DNA of 64,000 nucleotides, from positions 1 to 64,000 of the forward strand of contig QCHA01000004.1 in NCBI GenBank assembly GCA_003279685.1. Reading direction: 5' to 3'. How positions within the stretch are numbered: position 1 is the first letter of the stretch; the number at the start of each line of letters is the position of its first letter. Shown in pieces: positions 10,755-20,256 of this stretch. Under the pieces are notes generated by a model. The model was not told where the DNA came from and ran no database searches. It saw only the letters and a program-made list of their open reading frames with translations. This stretch comes from Pelagibacteraceae bacterium AG-390-L03. GTDB lineage: Bacteria > Pseudomonadota > Alphaproteobacteria > Pelagibacterales > Pelagibacteraceae. The translations under genes were made by a program, and so were the position numbers.

Positions 10755-12673
10755 TCCTCGTATTCTGGTTCTTCAGAATTAGTTTGTTTGTTTTTGTAAA
10801 CGTTGGCTAAAACATCTGTTGATTTTGCATCATTGATATTTTCAGCTCTTTGAATTGATTTTGATCTACAGTAATAAAGACTCTTCAAGCCTTTTTTCCA
10901 AGCATCAAAATGAATTTTGTGTAACTCTTTTTTATGAACATCAGCTGGTAAAAATAAATTTACTGACTGAGCCTGAGATATAAATGGGGTTCTGTCTCCA
11001 CTTAATTCTATAATCCACTTCTGATTTAGTTCGAAAGCAGTTTTAAAAACATCTTTCTCTAAATCAGTTAAAAAGTCTAAATGAGATACGGAACCTTGAT
11101 TTGTTGTAATAGTAGACCAGGTTTCATCATCATTTTTTCCATGACCTTCTAAGATTTCTTCCAAATATCTATTTCTAACATTAAATGAACCTGACAAAGT
11201 TTTGTGAGTATAGCTATTAGCTGCAATTGGTTCTACTCCTGGTGATGCTCCACCACATATAATTGATATTGAAGCAGTTGGGGCAATTGCTGTTTTATTT
11301 GAAAATCTCTCTTGAAAACCATACTCTGCGGCGTCAGGACAAGCACCTCTTTCTTCAGCTAAATCTTTTGAAGCCTTGTTAACCTGCTCATCAATTTGTT
11401 TAAATATTTTTTTATTCCACGATTTAGCCATTACAGACTCAAGTGGAATTCTATTTTTTTGTAAAAAAGAATGGAAACCCATAACACCTAATCCAACACT
11501 TCTTTCTCTTTCAGCAGAATAGGTTGCGTCTTTGAATTGATCTGGAGCTTTGTTGATAAAATCAGACAAGACATTATCTAAAAATCTCATTACATCACCA
11601 ATCATATCTGGATCATCTTTCCATTCATCATACTTTTCTAAGTTAAGTGAAGACAAACAACAAACAGCTGTTCTGTCTCTTCCATCTTTATCAATTCCAG
11701 TAGGTAATGTTATTTCGCTACATAGGTTTGATGTCTTAACAGTTAAGTTAGCAAGTTTGTGATGTTGTGGAATTAATCTATTAACTGTATCAATATAAAT
11801 TATATAAGGTTCTCCAGTTTCAATTCTTGCAGTTAACAATCTTATCCATAAATTTCTAGCTGATATTGTTTGTTGAATAGTACCATCTGCAGGACTTTTT
11901 AATCCCCACTGCTCATCGTTTTCTACAGCTCTCATGAATGCATCTGAAAGTAAAACACCATGATGTAAATTTAATGCTTTTCTATTTGGATCACCGCCTG
12001 TAGGTCTTCTCATTTCAATAAATTCTTCGATTTCAGGATGATCAACTGGTAAATAACAAGCAGCAGATCCTCTTCTTAAAGATCCTTGGCTAATTGCCAT
12101 TGTTAAAGAATCCATAACTTTAATAAAAGGAATTATTCCTGATGTTTTTCCAACTTTACCAATTTTTTCACCAATGGATCTAAGGTTACCCCAATAGCTT
12201 CCTATGCCACCACCTTTTGCGGCTAACCAAACGTTTTCACTCCAAAGATCAAGAATTCCTCCTAAACTATCTGATGCCTCATTTAAAAAACATGAAATAG
12301 GTAATCCTCTTTTAGTTCCACCATTTGATAGAACGGGTGTTGCTGGCATAAACCAAAGATTGCTTATGTAATTATAAATTCTTTGTGCATGTAAATTGTT
12401 ATCAGCGTATGAACTTGCAACACGTGCAAACAAATCTTGATACGACTCGTTATGACCAAGATATCTATCTTTCAAAGTTGCTTTACCAAATTCAGTTAGG
12501 TTTGCATCTTTAGATCTATCAATCTTAATAATAATTCCCTTGTCATTTTGAAAAAGTTCAGTTTCAGTGCTTAGAGAAAAAAGATCAGGTCTATTTCCTT
12601 TTGATACCTCTTTAACTTCTGGGCTATATTCGGAGACAGCTTTCTTTAGGGCCTGTGATAGAATTTTATTCAT
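10736..12673 (-). CDS. nrdA: Ribonucleoside-diphosphate reductase alpha subunit
   Basis: WFMPATPVLSNGGTKRGLPISCFL, AAKGGGIGSYWGNLR, NLCSEI, PTASISIICGGASPGVEP; C-terminal ECLSCQ cysteine pair; overlaps nrdB start by 19 nt. Confidence 0.95.
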   Translation of the reverse strand: MNKILSQALKKAVSEYSPEVKEVSKGNRPDLFSLSTETELFQNDKGIIIKIDRSKDANLTEFGKATLKDRYLGHNESYQDLFARVASSYADNNLHAQRIYNYISNLWFMPATPVLSNGGTKRGLPISCFLNEASDSLGGILDLWSENVWLAAKGGGIGSYWGNLRSIGEKIGKVGKTSGIIPFIKVMDSLTMAISQGSLRRGSAACYLPVDHPEIEEFIEMRRPTGGDPNRKALNLHHGVLLSDAFMRAVENDEQWGLKSPADGTIQQTISARNLWIRLLTARIETGEPYIIYIDTVNRLIPQHHKLANLTVKTSNLCSEITLPTGIDKDGRDRTAVCCLSSLNLEKYDEWKDDPDMIGDVMRFLDNVLSDFINKAPDQFKDATYSAERERSVGLGVMGFHSFLQKNRIPLESVMAKSWNKKIFKQIDEQVNKASKDLAEERGACPDAAEYGFQERFSNKTAIAPTASISIICGGASPGVEPIAANSYTHKTLSGSFNVRNRYLEEILEGHGKNDDETWSTITTNQGSVSHLDFLTDLEKDVFKTAFELNQKWIIELSGDRTPFISQAQSVNLFLPADVHKKELHKIHFDAWKKGLKSLYYCRSKSIQRAENINDAKSTDVLANVYKNKQTNSEEPEYEECLSCQ

Positions 12674-12706
12674 AATAAGTACTATAATTTGTTATTGTGA
12701 CGAAAA

Positions 12707-12753
12707 CAACTATATGTTGTATGCGTTTATTGTTAATATACTATATAAACAAC
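12707..12753. promoter_or_regulatory. Two NrdR-box-like palindromic sites upstream of nrdA
   Basis: CAACTATATGTTGTAT (12707-12722, containing the perfect palindrome ACAACTATATGTTGT) and ATACTATATAAACAAC (12738-12753), start-to-start 31 bp; compared with remembered consensus ACACTATATATAGTGT. Confidence 0.5.
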
Positions 12754-12830
12754 TATTCAATAGAACATTTATAGAACGCGACAAAATATATTTCAATAAA
12801 AAAATTTAAAAAAGGTTAAGTAATTAACAG

Positions 12831-14285
12831 ATGAATCAAAATATAAAAATAGATCCTTATGGTTTTAGAGAATATGACGCTCGCTGGTTGTATGAAAAGG
12901 ATATCAGTAAACAAGGAATCACGAATCTTGGTAAAGGTTTAGGTACACAAATAAAAAAACATACTCAAAAAGATAATCCAAGAGTAATCGTTGGACACGA
13001 TTATAGATCTTATAGTGAAGAAATTAAAAGTGCTCTTAAAAAAGGTTTAATCTCAACAGGCTGTCATATTGAAGATGTAGGCTTATCATTATCGCCAATG
13101 GTTTACTTTGCACAATTTAATTTAGATGCTGATGCGGTTGCCATGGTTACAGCAAGTCATAATGAAAATGGTTGGACTGGCGTTAAAATGGGTATCAAAA
13201 AAGGCTTAACTCATGCACCTGAAGAAATGGCAGAATTAAAAGAGATTACATTAAATGAAAGCTTCTCAAGTGGTGAGGGTAATGAGAAGCAAATAGAAAA
13301 TTTTCAACAAATTTATAAAGATGATTTAATAAACGGTAATAAGATTAATAAAAAATTAAAAGCAATTGTTGCATGTGGAAATGGTACTGCTGGAGTATTT
13401 GCGCCTGATATATTAAGAGGAATTGGCTGTGAGGTTATTGAACTAGATTGCAATCTTGATTGGACCTTTCCAAAGTATAATCCTAATCCAGAGGATTTAG
13501 AAATGCTTCATACAATCTCAAAAGCTGTTAAAGATAATAATGCGGACATAGGCTTTGGATTTGATGGTGATGGAGATAGAGTTGGCGTTATTGATAATGA
13601 GGGTAATGAAATATTTTCTGATAAAATTGGTTTACTAATTGCAAGAAACTTATCAACAAAACATAAAAATTCTAAGTTTGTAGTAGATGTTAAATCAACA
13701 GGATTGTACTCAAAAGATAAGGTTTTGATGGAAAATAATTGTGAAACTATTTATTGGAAAACAGGGCACTCACACATCAAAAGAAAAGTTAATACTGAAA
13801 AAGCACTAGCTGGTTTTGAAAAAAGTGGCCATTTCTTTTTCAATCAACCTTTAGGTTATGGTTATGATGATGGAATTAATTCAGCAATTCATGTCTGTCA
13901 TTTATTAGACAATCAAAATAAAAAGATGAGTGAAATCATCAATAAACTACCTAATACATATCAAACACCAACTATGGCCCCTTTTTGTAAAGATGAGGAA
14001 AAATATCATGTAGTTGAACAGCTAGTTAAGCAAGTTGAAGAAATAAAAAATAATAAAACCAAAATTGATGAACAGGTAATAACTGAAGTTCTAACGGTTA
14101 ATGGAGTAAGATTTTCTTTTGAAGATGGTTCTTGGGGTTTAATTAGAGCCTCTTCAAATAAACCTTCACTAGTAATTGTAACAGAAAGCCCAACATCAGA
14201 CATAAGAAAGAAGAAAATCTTTGATTTTATTGACGATTTACTTCAAAAAACTGGAAAAGTTGGTGAATATGATCAAAAAATATAG
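12831..14285 (+). CDS. Phosphomannomutase/phosphoglucomutase
   Basis: YGFREYDARW, VGHDYRS, VTASHNENGWTGVKMG (active-site Ser), GFGFDGDGDRVGVID, FEDGSWGLIRASSNKPSLVI. Confidence 0.92.
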   Translation: MNQNIKIDPYGFREYDARWLYEKDISKQGITNLGKGLGTQIKKHTQKDNPRVIVGHDYRSYSEEIKSALKKGLISTGCHIEDVGLSLSPMVYFAQFNLDADAVAMVTASHNENGWTGVKMGIKKGLTHAPEEMAELKEITLNESFSSGEGNEKQIENFQQIYKDDLINGNKINKKLKAIVACGNGTAGVFAPDILRGIGCEVIELDCNLDWTFPKYNPNPEDLEMLHTISKAVKDNNADIGFGFDGDGDRVGVIDNEGNEIFSDKIGLLIARNLSTKHKNSKFVVDVKSTGLYSKDKVLMENNCETIYWKTGHSHIKRKVNTEKALAGFEKSGHFFFNQPLGYGYDDGINSAIHVCHLLDNQNKKMSEIINKLPNTYQTPTMAPFCKDEEKYHVVEQLVKQVEEIKNNKTKIDEQVITEVLTVNGVRFSFEDGSWGLIRASSNKPSLVIVTESPTSDIRKKKIFDFIDDLLQKTGKVGEYDQKI

Positions 14286-14389
14286 CCTAATTTAAATATT
14301 ATTCTTATTCATGTCCTTAAAAAGTAAGGCTTTTAGAGAGTAAAAACTAGAGGATATAATTAAAGATACTTAATTTTTATCTAAATTTT

Positions 14390-14506
14390 GTGAAAATAAA
14401 ATCCTTCAAAAAAGTTATACAACAAATCAAAGATTCAATTAAAACGTGCTTAGTTATTTATCAAGAATCAGATAGTTATTTAAGTGAGGTGATGGAGGGA
14501 GACTGA
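14390..14506 (+). CDS. Possible short ORF (38 aa), GTG start: VKIKSFKKVIQQIKDSIKTCLVIYQESDSYLSEVMEGD
   Basis: Read directly from sequence in an otherwise empty 230-bp gap; not in ORF track; no strong Shine-Dalgarno. Confidence 0.25.
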   Translation: MKIKSFKKVIQQIKDSIKTCLVIYQESDSYLSEVMEGD

Positions 14507-14515
14507 AGTCACCTC
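14486..14515 (+). terminator. Hairpin GAGGTGA-(16 nt)-TCACCTC followed by TTCTTATTT
   Basis: 7-bp perfect inverted repeat and T-rich tail on the plus strand. Confidence 0.45.
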
Positions 14516-14518
14516 TTC

Positions 14519-14920
14519 TTATTTAAAAGCTTTCCTAACCTTTTGCATCATAATAGATACAGATGTTTTAGTATAATTTTTACCTTTAACAACCCATACA
14601 GATAGTGGCCATGAACTATCTTTTTTAGTTCTTGCTATAATATGTATGTGTAACTGGGGAACTATATTTCCAATTTTTTCAATATTTAACTTTGAAGTTT
14701 TAAATAATTTTTTCATGATTTTACTTACATGAACAATTTCTTTTATAAGTAAAATTTGATCTTTAGAATTTAGATCACTCATATCAGTAACCTTACTTCT
14801 TTTAGGAATTAGAATTATCCATGGAAATTTAGAATTATCATGAAGCCTAATACTACATAATTTAAGTTCTGTTATATGATGTGAAGACTTAAAAAATTTT
14901 TTATCAATTTTAAAAGGCAT
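14519..14920 (-). CDS. HIT-family protein
   Basis: PWIILIPKRSKVTDMSDLN...VPQLHIHIIARTKKDSSWP: HxHxH histidine-triad motif. Confidence 0.85.
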   Translation of the reverse strand: MPFKIDKKFFKSSHHITELKLCSIRLHDNSKFPWIILIPKRSKVTDMSDLNSKDQILLIKEIVHVSKIMKKLFKTSKLNIEKIGNIVPQLHIHIIARTKKDSSWPLSVWVVKGKNYTKTSVSIMMQKVRKAFK

Positions 14921-14922
14921 AT

Positions 14923-15708
14923 TTATAATTTAATGTATTCATAGAAAAACTTAGCTGCAACTAATAATAAAAAAATACCAAAAAATTTACTAATTTTATT
15001 TTTATCTATTTTGTGAACTGTTCTTGCTCCAAGTCTTGCCATAAAAGTTGTAATAGGAATAAAAATTAAAAAGGCAGGAATATTTAAAAACCCAATACTT
15101 AAAGGTAAATTTATTTTTAAATAACTTCCTGAAATTAAAAAACCTGTTGCACCGAATAATGCAATTAAAAAACCAATTGCAGCTGCACTTCCAATTGCTT
15201 TATTAATTGAATAACCAAAGAATTTAAGAATTGGAACATTCATTATAGCGCCTCCAATACCCATTATCGCAGAAATAAAACCAACAATTAATCCAAATAA
15301 AATTTTTAAATATAATTTCATTTCAGATATTATGTTTTGTTCTTTTTCTTTTATTAAAAGTAAATAAATACCTAAAAATAAAATTACTATTGAAAAAAAG
15401 AGTACTAGAGATTTTGTCTTTAGCGTTGCAGCAAATATTGTTCCAATAATTACGCCTATAACTACAAATATTCCATAATTTCTAAGTATACTAAAATCTA
15501 CAGCATTAAATTTATGATGGGTTAAAACGGATACTATTGATGTTGGAATTATAATTGCAAAAGAAGTTCCCACTGCTAAGTGCATTATATATTGTTGATC
15601 TATTCCTAAAGTTCCAAAAATATAATAAAGAAATGGAACAGTAATTAACCCACCACCAATACCAAATAAACCAGCAACAAAGCCAACAGGAACTGCTGTG
15701 AGTGCCAT
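14923..15708 (-). CDS. TauE/SafE-family membrane protein (sulfite/organosulfonate exporter family)
   Basis: GFVAGLFGIGGGLITVPFLYY ... GFISAIMGIGGAIMNVPIL duplicated GIGG motifs, multiple TMs. Confidence 0.85.
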   Translation of the reverse strand: MALTAVPVGFVAGLFGIGGGLITVPFLYYIFGTLGIDQQYIMHLAVGTSFAIIIPTSIVSVLTHHKFNAVDFSILRNYGIFVVIGVIIGTIFAATLKTKSLVLFFSIVILFLGIYLLLIKEKEQNIISEMKLYLKILFGLIVGFISAIMGIGGAIMNVPILKFFGYSINKAIGSAAAIGFLIALFGATGFLISGSYLKINLPLSIGFLNIPAFLIFIPITTFMARLGARTVHKIDKNKISKFFGIFLLLVAAKFFYEYIKL

Positions 15709-15748
15709 TAATAAAATTAAATAACTATATTCGTTAGCTAGAATTGAA

Positions 15749-16741
15749 TTAAGCAGATTGCCCTACACTTGTATCGATATTATTGTATTTGATCTTATCC
15801 ATAATGTGATCAATTTTCTTAACATCAGCATCTCTCACACACATATTTTCACTTAAATACCTTTTCCAATAACTAGCACCTGTTTGACCATGAAATAAAC
15901 CTATAGTGTGTCTCATTATTTGATTTAATCTTGTACCCTTCTTGATTTCATCTTTTACATAAGGAATTAATTTTTCAATTACATCTTTTCTGCTTAAGAC
16001 TTCTTCAGTTCCAAAAATTTCTTTTTCGATATCTGCTAACATATAAGGTGTGTGATATGCTGCTCGTCCAATCATCACACCATCTGTTTTTTGTAGATGT
16101 GGTTTGATTTGATCAACAGATGTTATTCCACCATTTATTATTACTTCTTCGTTTGGAAAGTCTTCCTTTAATTTATAAACATAATCATATTTTAAAGGAG
16201 GAATATTTAAATTTTGCTTAGGAGTAAATTTTCCTAACATTGCTTTTCTAGCATGAATGATAAATGTTTTAACTCCTGTTGATTTTAAAGTTGTAATAAA
16301 ATTATGAAGATTTTCATAATCTTCGACATTATCATATCCAATTCTAGTTTTTATGGTTACTGGTAAACTAGTTGAGGCTTGCATTTTACTTAAACAATCT
16401 GCAACTAAATTAGGCTCTTTCATCAAACAAGCACCAAATTTACTTTTTTCAACTTTTCTACTTGGACAACCTAAATTTAAATTAATTTCATCATATCCAA
16501 AGTCCTCTCCTAATTTAGAAGCTTCTGCTAAAAGTTTTGGAGAAGATCCTCCTAATTGAAGTGCTACTGGTTTTTCATTAATATTAAATCCTAGTAATCT
16601 TTTTTTATCTCCTCTATTGATTGCTTCATCAACAACCATCTCTGTATAAAGAAGTGTATTCTTTGAGATCAATCTTAAAAAGTAACGCTCATGACGATCT
16701 GTGCAATCCATCATAGGAGCAACTGATACTTTCCTATTCAT
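15749..16741 (-). CDS. dusA: tRNA-dihydrouridine synthase A
   Basis: SVAPMMDCTDRHERYFLRLIS, EINLNLGCPSRKVEKSKFGACLM, IHARKAMLGKFTPKQN, INGGI, MIGRAAYHTPY. Confidence 0.94.
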   Translation of the reverse strand: MNRKVSVAPMMDCTDRHERYFLRLISKNTLLYTEMVVDEAINRGDKKRLLGFNINEKPVALQLGGSSPKLLAEASKLGEDFGYDEINLNLGCPSRKVEKSKFGACLMKEPNLVADCLSKMQASTSLPVTIKTRIGYDNVEDYENLHNFITTLKSTGVKTFIIHARKAMLGKFTPKQNLNIPPLKYDYVYKLKEDFPNEEVIINGGITSVDQIKPHLQKTDGVMIGRAAYHTPYMLADIEKEIFGTEEVLSRKDVIEKLIPYVKDEIKKGTRLNQIMRHTIGLFHGQTGASYWKRYLSENMCVRDADVKKIDHIMDKIKYNNIDTSVGQSA

Positions 16742-16763
16742 GGTTTAACTTTATATTATTTTA

Positions 16764-17300
16764 TTATGAGTTTGAAGCGTCTGAATCTTCTGTAATTGCT
16801 TCCGCTTCTTGATTTTCTTGTTCTGAAACTTCATCTAAAGAAACTTCACCTTGATCATTCATTGTTTCTTCACCTGCTGAAACATCGACATCTGGTTTGG
16901 CTGTTTCTGATAATTCTGCTAGGTCTTCTTGAGAAACTTGTATTTTTTCTGGAGTTTTTCTTGCTCTTTTAGAAGGTAGAATTGGAGTACCACTTTTTGA
17001 AATTTCACCTTTATACATGTTTTCAAAATCATCACCAATTTCTTCATCATCCTCAGCACCATCATCAACTTGCTCAACATGTTTTCTAAGTTTGTAAACG
17101 GCACTTTCTGTTAAATCTGAAACTTTAATTTTTTCTTCTGCGATTTCTCTTAAAGAAATAACAGTATTTTTATCGTTATCTCTATCTAAAGTTGGCTCAA
17201 TACCTGAATTTAATTGAGTAGCTCTTTCTTTAGCAACTAATACTAATTCGTATGGGCTTTCTACTTTATCTATGCAGTCTTCTACGGTTACTCTTGCCAT
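16764..17300 (-). CDS. rpoZ: RNA polymerase omega subunit with long acidic C-terminal extension
   Basis: MARVTVEDCIDKVESPYELVLVAKERATQLNSG N-terminal RpoZ signature; remainder Glu/Asp-rich low complexity. Confidence 0.9.
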   Translation of the reverse strand: MARVTVEDCIDKVESPYELVLVAKERATQLNSGIEPTLDRDNDKNTVISLREIAEEKIKVSDLTESAVYKLRKHVEQVDDGAEDDEEIGDDFENMYKGEISKSGTPILPSKRARKTPEKIQVSQEDLAELSETAKPDVDVSAGEETMNDQGEVSLDEVSEQENQEAEAITEDSDASNS

Positions 17301-17343
17301 GCGCAGTATCTATACAGTGAACCTAAAAAAATCAAGGAGTATT

Positions 17344-18552
17344 TTACAAATAATGTGGATTTAATTTATTTCTAACCAAATAAAGAAGAATTATAGAGCA
17401 TAAAATATATACTCCAGAAACAATAGCTATTTGTTCAATTGATAAACCATAATCAATGAGAATCCCAAATAAAGCAGTACCAAACGCAGTTGAAAAAACC
17501 ATTAATGCTGTAGTCAAAGCTTTAATTGATCCTATGTATTTAACTCCATAAATTTCAGCCCAAGTAGAAGATCCTAAAACATTTGCTAATCCATTAGATA
17601 TACCTACTAAGCCAAAAAAAATAAAAGATGATACTGGGCTTTTAAAATAAAAAAGTACTCCTGCAGAAAATAAAAGAGGAATATTCATATAAATAAGTAA
17701 TTTTCGACTACTAAATTTATCAATCAAAAAACCTGAAATAAATAATGTAATTACAGAAAATATAGAATAGGCCATAAATGATTGTGCAACAACATATGGG
17801 CCCCAACCTTTTGATGTTGAAATAAATGATTGATAGACAAAAGTACCTGTAGCAATCCAAGGCATTGCGAGCATAGTCATACAAATTACATAAAACCTAT
17901 AATCTTTAAGAACTTCAATTCTTTTCCATTGTTTTATTTCTTTCAAAGACTCTATATTAGAGTCGGACTCTTCTCTTGTATCTAACTTAACATTTTTTAC
18001 TAAGACATATGATGAGATTGGTAAAATAATTATAATTAAAATTGAAATTGATATCCAGATATCTCTCCATTCACTGAAAGTTAGTAAGAAAACAATTAAT
18101 ACCGGTAAAACAAATTCAGCAGATGATAAACCTAGCCAACCTATACTTAAAGCTCGACCTCTATTTTTGTTAAAATAACGAGAAATAGTTGTTGTAGCAG
18201 TATGACTTGATAAGCCTTGACCAGCTAATCTCATTAAAAAAATTCCAATAAACAAAAAGATTACTGAAGAAATTTTTGAAAATATAAAACAAGATGCTGA
18301 TAAAAAAATTATTACATAAGATGCAAACTTTAAAATATTTACATCATCAATTTTTTTTCCAATCCAAACTAAAACTAAGCTACTTAACAATGTTGCAGAT
18401 GCATAAATTGAGCCAAATTGTCCATGTGTAATTGATAAAGCATCTCTAATACTAGAATTGAAAAGCCCAAGAAAAAAACTCTGTCCAAAGCTAGAAAAAA
18501 ATGTAAATATAAATCCAAATACAATTACTTTTAAACTTAAACTTTTAAACAT
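17344..18552 (-). CDS. MFS transporter
   Basis: about 12 hydrophobic segments; MFS-type loops (FNKNRGRALSIGWLG, GFLIDKFSSRKLL). Confidence 0.85.
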   Translation of the reverse strand: MFKSLSLKVIVFGFIFTFFSSFGQSFFLGLFNSSIRDALSITHGQFGSIYASATLLSSLVLVWIGKKIDDVNILKFASYVIIFLSASCFIFSKISSVIFLFIGIFLMRLAGQGLSSHTATTTISRYFNKNRGRALSIGWLGLSSAEFVLPVLIVFLLTFSEWRDIWISISILIIIILPISSYVLVKNVKLDTREESDSNIESLKEIKQWKRIEVLKDYRFYVICMTMLAMPWIATGTFVYQSFISTSKGWGPYVVAQSFMAYSIFSVITLFISGFLIDKFSSRKLLIYMNIPLLFSAGVLFYFKSPVSSFIFFGLVGISNGLANVLGSSTWAEIYGVKYIGSIKALTTALMVFSTAFGTALFGILIDYGLSIEQIAIVSGVYILCSIILLYLVRNKLNPHYL

Positions 18553-18563
18553 AGAAAAAAATT

Positions 18564-19439
18564 ATGACTTGTAATGTTGCTTTCATAGGTCTTGGGGTTA
18601 TGGGCTACCCTATGGCTGGATATATATCAAAAGCCGGACACAATGTAACTGTTTTTAACAGAACCAAAGCTAAAGCTGAAAAATGGATTGGTGAATATAA
18701 AGGTAAAATGGCGAATACTCCTGCTGAAGCAGCAGATGGTGCTGATTTTATTTTTACATGCGTTGGTAATGACAATGATTTAAGAGAAGTGGCAACAGGA
18801 GAAAACGGATTATTTAATACTGCAAAAGCAGGATCAATTTTTATTGATAACTCAACTGTATCTGCTGAAGTTTCAAGACAATTAAATAAAGACGCAAAAG
18901 ATAAAGGATTTAATTTTTTGGATGCACCTATATCTGGAGGACAGGCTGGGGCTGAGGGAGGAATACTAACTGTCATGGTTGGTGGTGATGAAGAAGTATT
19001 TAAAAAAGCAGAACCTGTAATTGATTGTTATAGCAAGAAGGTAAAATTAATTGGTCCTTGTGGAAGTGGTCAATTAACAAAAATGATGAACCAAATGTGC
19101 ATCGCAGGTACTGTTCAAGGATTATCTGAAGCAATTAATTTTGGAATAAACGCTGGTTTAGATATGGATAAAGTTATGGAAACAATATCTAAAGGTGCTG
19201 CTCAGTCTTGGCAAATGGAAAATAGATACAGAACTATGACTGATGATAAATTTGATTATGGTTTTGCAATCGATTGGATGAGAAAAGATCTTGCTATTGT
19301 TATTGAAGAAGCAAAAAGAAATGGTTCACCTATTCCTATTACAGAAATTATTGATGGCTATTATGCAGAAGTTCAAGAAATGGGTGGAAATCGTTGGGAT
19401 AGCTCAGGTTTGATAGCTAGGCTAAAAAAGAAAAAATAA
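18564..19439 (+). CDS. NAD(P)-dependent beta-hydroxyacid dehydrogenase (3-hydroxyisobutyrate dehydrogenase / tartronate semialdehyde reductase family)
   Basis: VAFIGLGVMGYPMAGYISKAGHNVTVFNRT; DAPISGGQAGAEGGILTVMVGG; MTKMMNQ-type catalytic Lys region. Confidence 0.9.
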   Translation: MTCNVAFIGLGVMGYPMAGYISKAGHNVTVFNRTKAKAEKWIGEYKGKMANTPAEAADGADFIFTCVGNDNDLREVATGENGLFNTAKAGSIFIDNSTVSAEVSRQLNKDAKDKGFNFLDAPISGGQAGAEGGILTVMVGGDEEVFKKAEPVIDCYSKKVKLIGPCGSGQLTKMMNQMCIAGTVQGLSEAINFGINAGLDMDKVMETISKGAAQSWQMENRYRTMTDDKFDYGFAIDWMRKDLAIVIEEAKRNGSPIPITEIIDGYYAEVQEMGGNRWDSSGLIARLKKKK

Positions 19440-19444
19440 TATTT

Positions 19445-20050
19445 GTGACTAATACAGTTCCTTATTACGAGGACTTTACTGAGATCAAAAAGAAAATTTG
19501 GTTAATGTTAGCTAATGCTGTGAAAGATAGAAGTTCACCATTTAGAATACCAGTTTTTATTTGTGGAAATCAGTCCGAATTTGATGGTCGAATAGTTGTT
19601 CTTAGAAAAGCAGATGAAACAAATAATTTTGTTCAATATCACAGTGATATTAGATCAGATAAAATTGCAAAGTTAAAAGCTAATAAAAATGCTGCAATGT
19701 TATTCTATGACAAGGAAGAAAAAATACAGGTAAGACTAAAAGTAGAATGTACTGTTAATCACGAAAATGAAGTTACAAAAGAATCTTGGTCTAAAACACA
19801 ACACATATCTAGAAAATGTTACTTGGTAGCTAACGGGCCTGGAACAGAATCTGAAATTCCAACTTCAGGATTAAAACCTGAGCTTGATAACTTTGACTAC
19901 ACTAAAGAACAAAGCGAAGAAGGTTATAAAAACTTTACTGTTATTCAGTGCAAAATAAAATCTATGGAGTGGCTTTATTTAGCAGCCAAAGGTCATCGTA
20001 GAGCAAGATTTGATTTAGTGGACAATAAAAATTATTGGTTAGTTCCGTAG
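19445..20050 (+). CDS. Pyridoxamine 5'-phosphate oxidase-family flavin-binding protein
   Basis: RIVVLRKADETNNFVQYHSDIRSDKIAKLKANKNAAMLFYD; C-terminal AKGHRRARFDL. Confidence 0.82.
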   Translation: MTNTVPYYEDFTEIKKKIWLMLANAVKDRSSPFRIPVFICGNQSEFDGRIVVLRKADETNNFVQYHSDIRSDKIAKLKANKNAAMLFYDKEEKIQVRLKVECTVNHENEVTKESWSKTQHISRKCYLVANGPGTESEIPTSGLKPELDNFDYTKEQSEEGYKNFTVIQCKIKSMEWLYLAAKGHRRARFDLVDNKNYWLVP

Positions 20051-20254
20051 ATGATTACCGGATACATATTTACATCATTTTTAATAATTTTAGGATTAGT
20101 TGTAATGAAATTTGGTAGTATTCATGTTAAAAAATTTAAAGAAGGAAAAACAAAAATTAAATCAAAGTTAAGTGGGCAAATTTCTTTTTTAATTTTATTC
20201 GTAATAATAATTGGATTGATAATTTATTCAGTCAATGATCTCTTATTTAATTAA
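20051..20254 (+). CDS. Small hypothetical protein with two predicted TM segments
   Basis: 67 aa ORF immediately after the PPOX gene; two hydrophobic stretches. Confidence 0.6.
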   Translation: MITGYIFTSFLIILGLVVMKFGSIHVKKFKEGKTKIKSKLSGQISFLILFVIIIGLIIYSVNDLLFN

Positions 20255-20256
20255 AT

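Noticed and set aside
12567-12809. Plus-strand 80-aa ORF across the nrdA 5' end and upstream region
   Set aside because: Overlaps the nrdA N-terminus antisense and runs through the NrdR-box-like promoter region; no protein features.
16919-17104. Minus-strand 61-aa ORF inside rpoZ in another frame
   Set aside because: Out-of-frame shadow of the low-complexity acidic tail of RpoZ.
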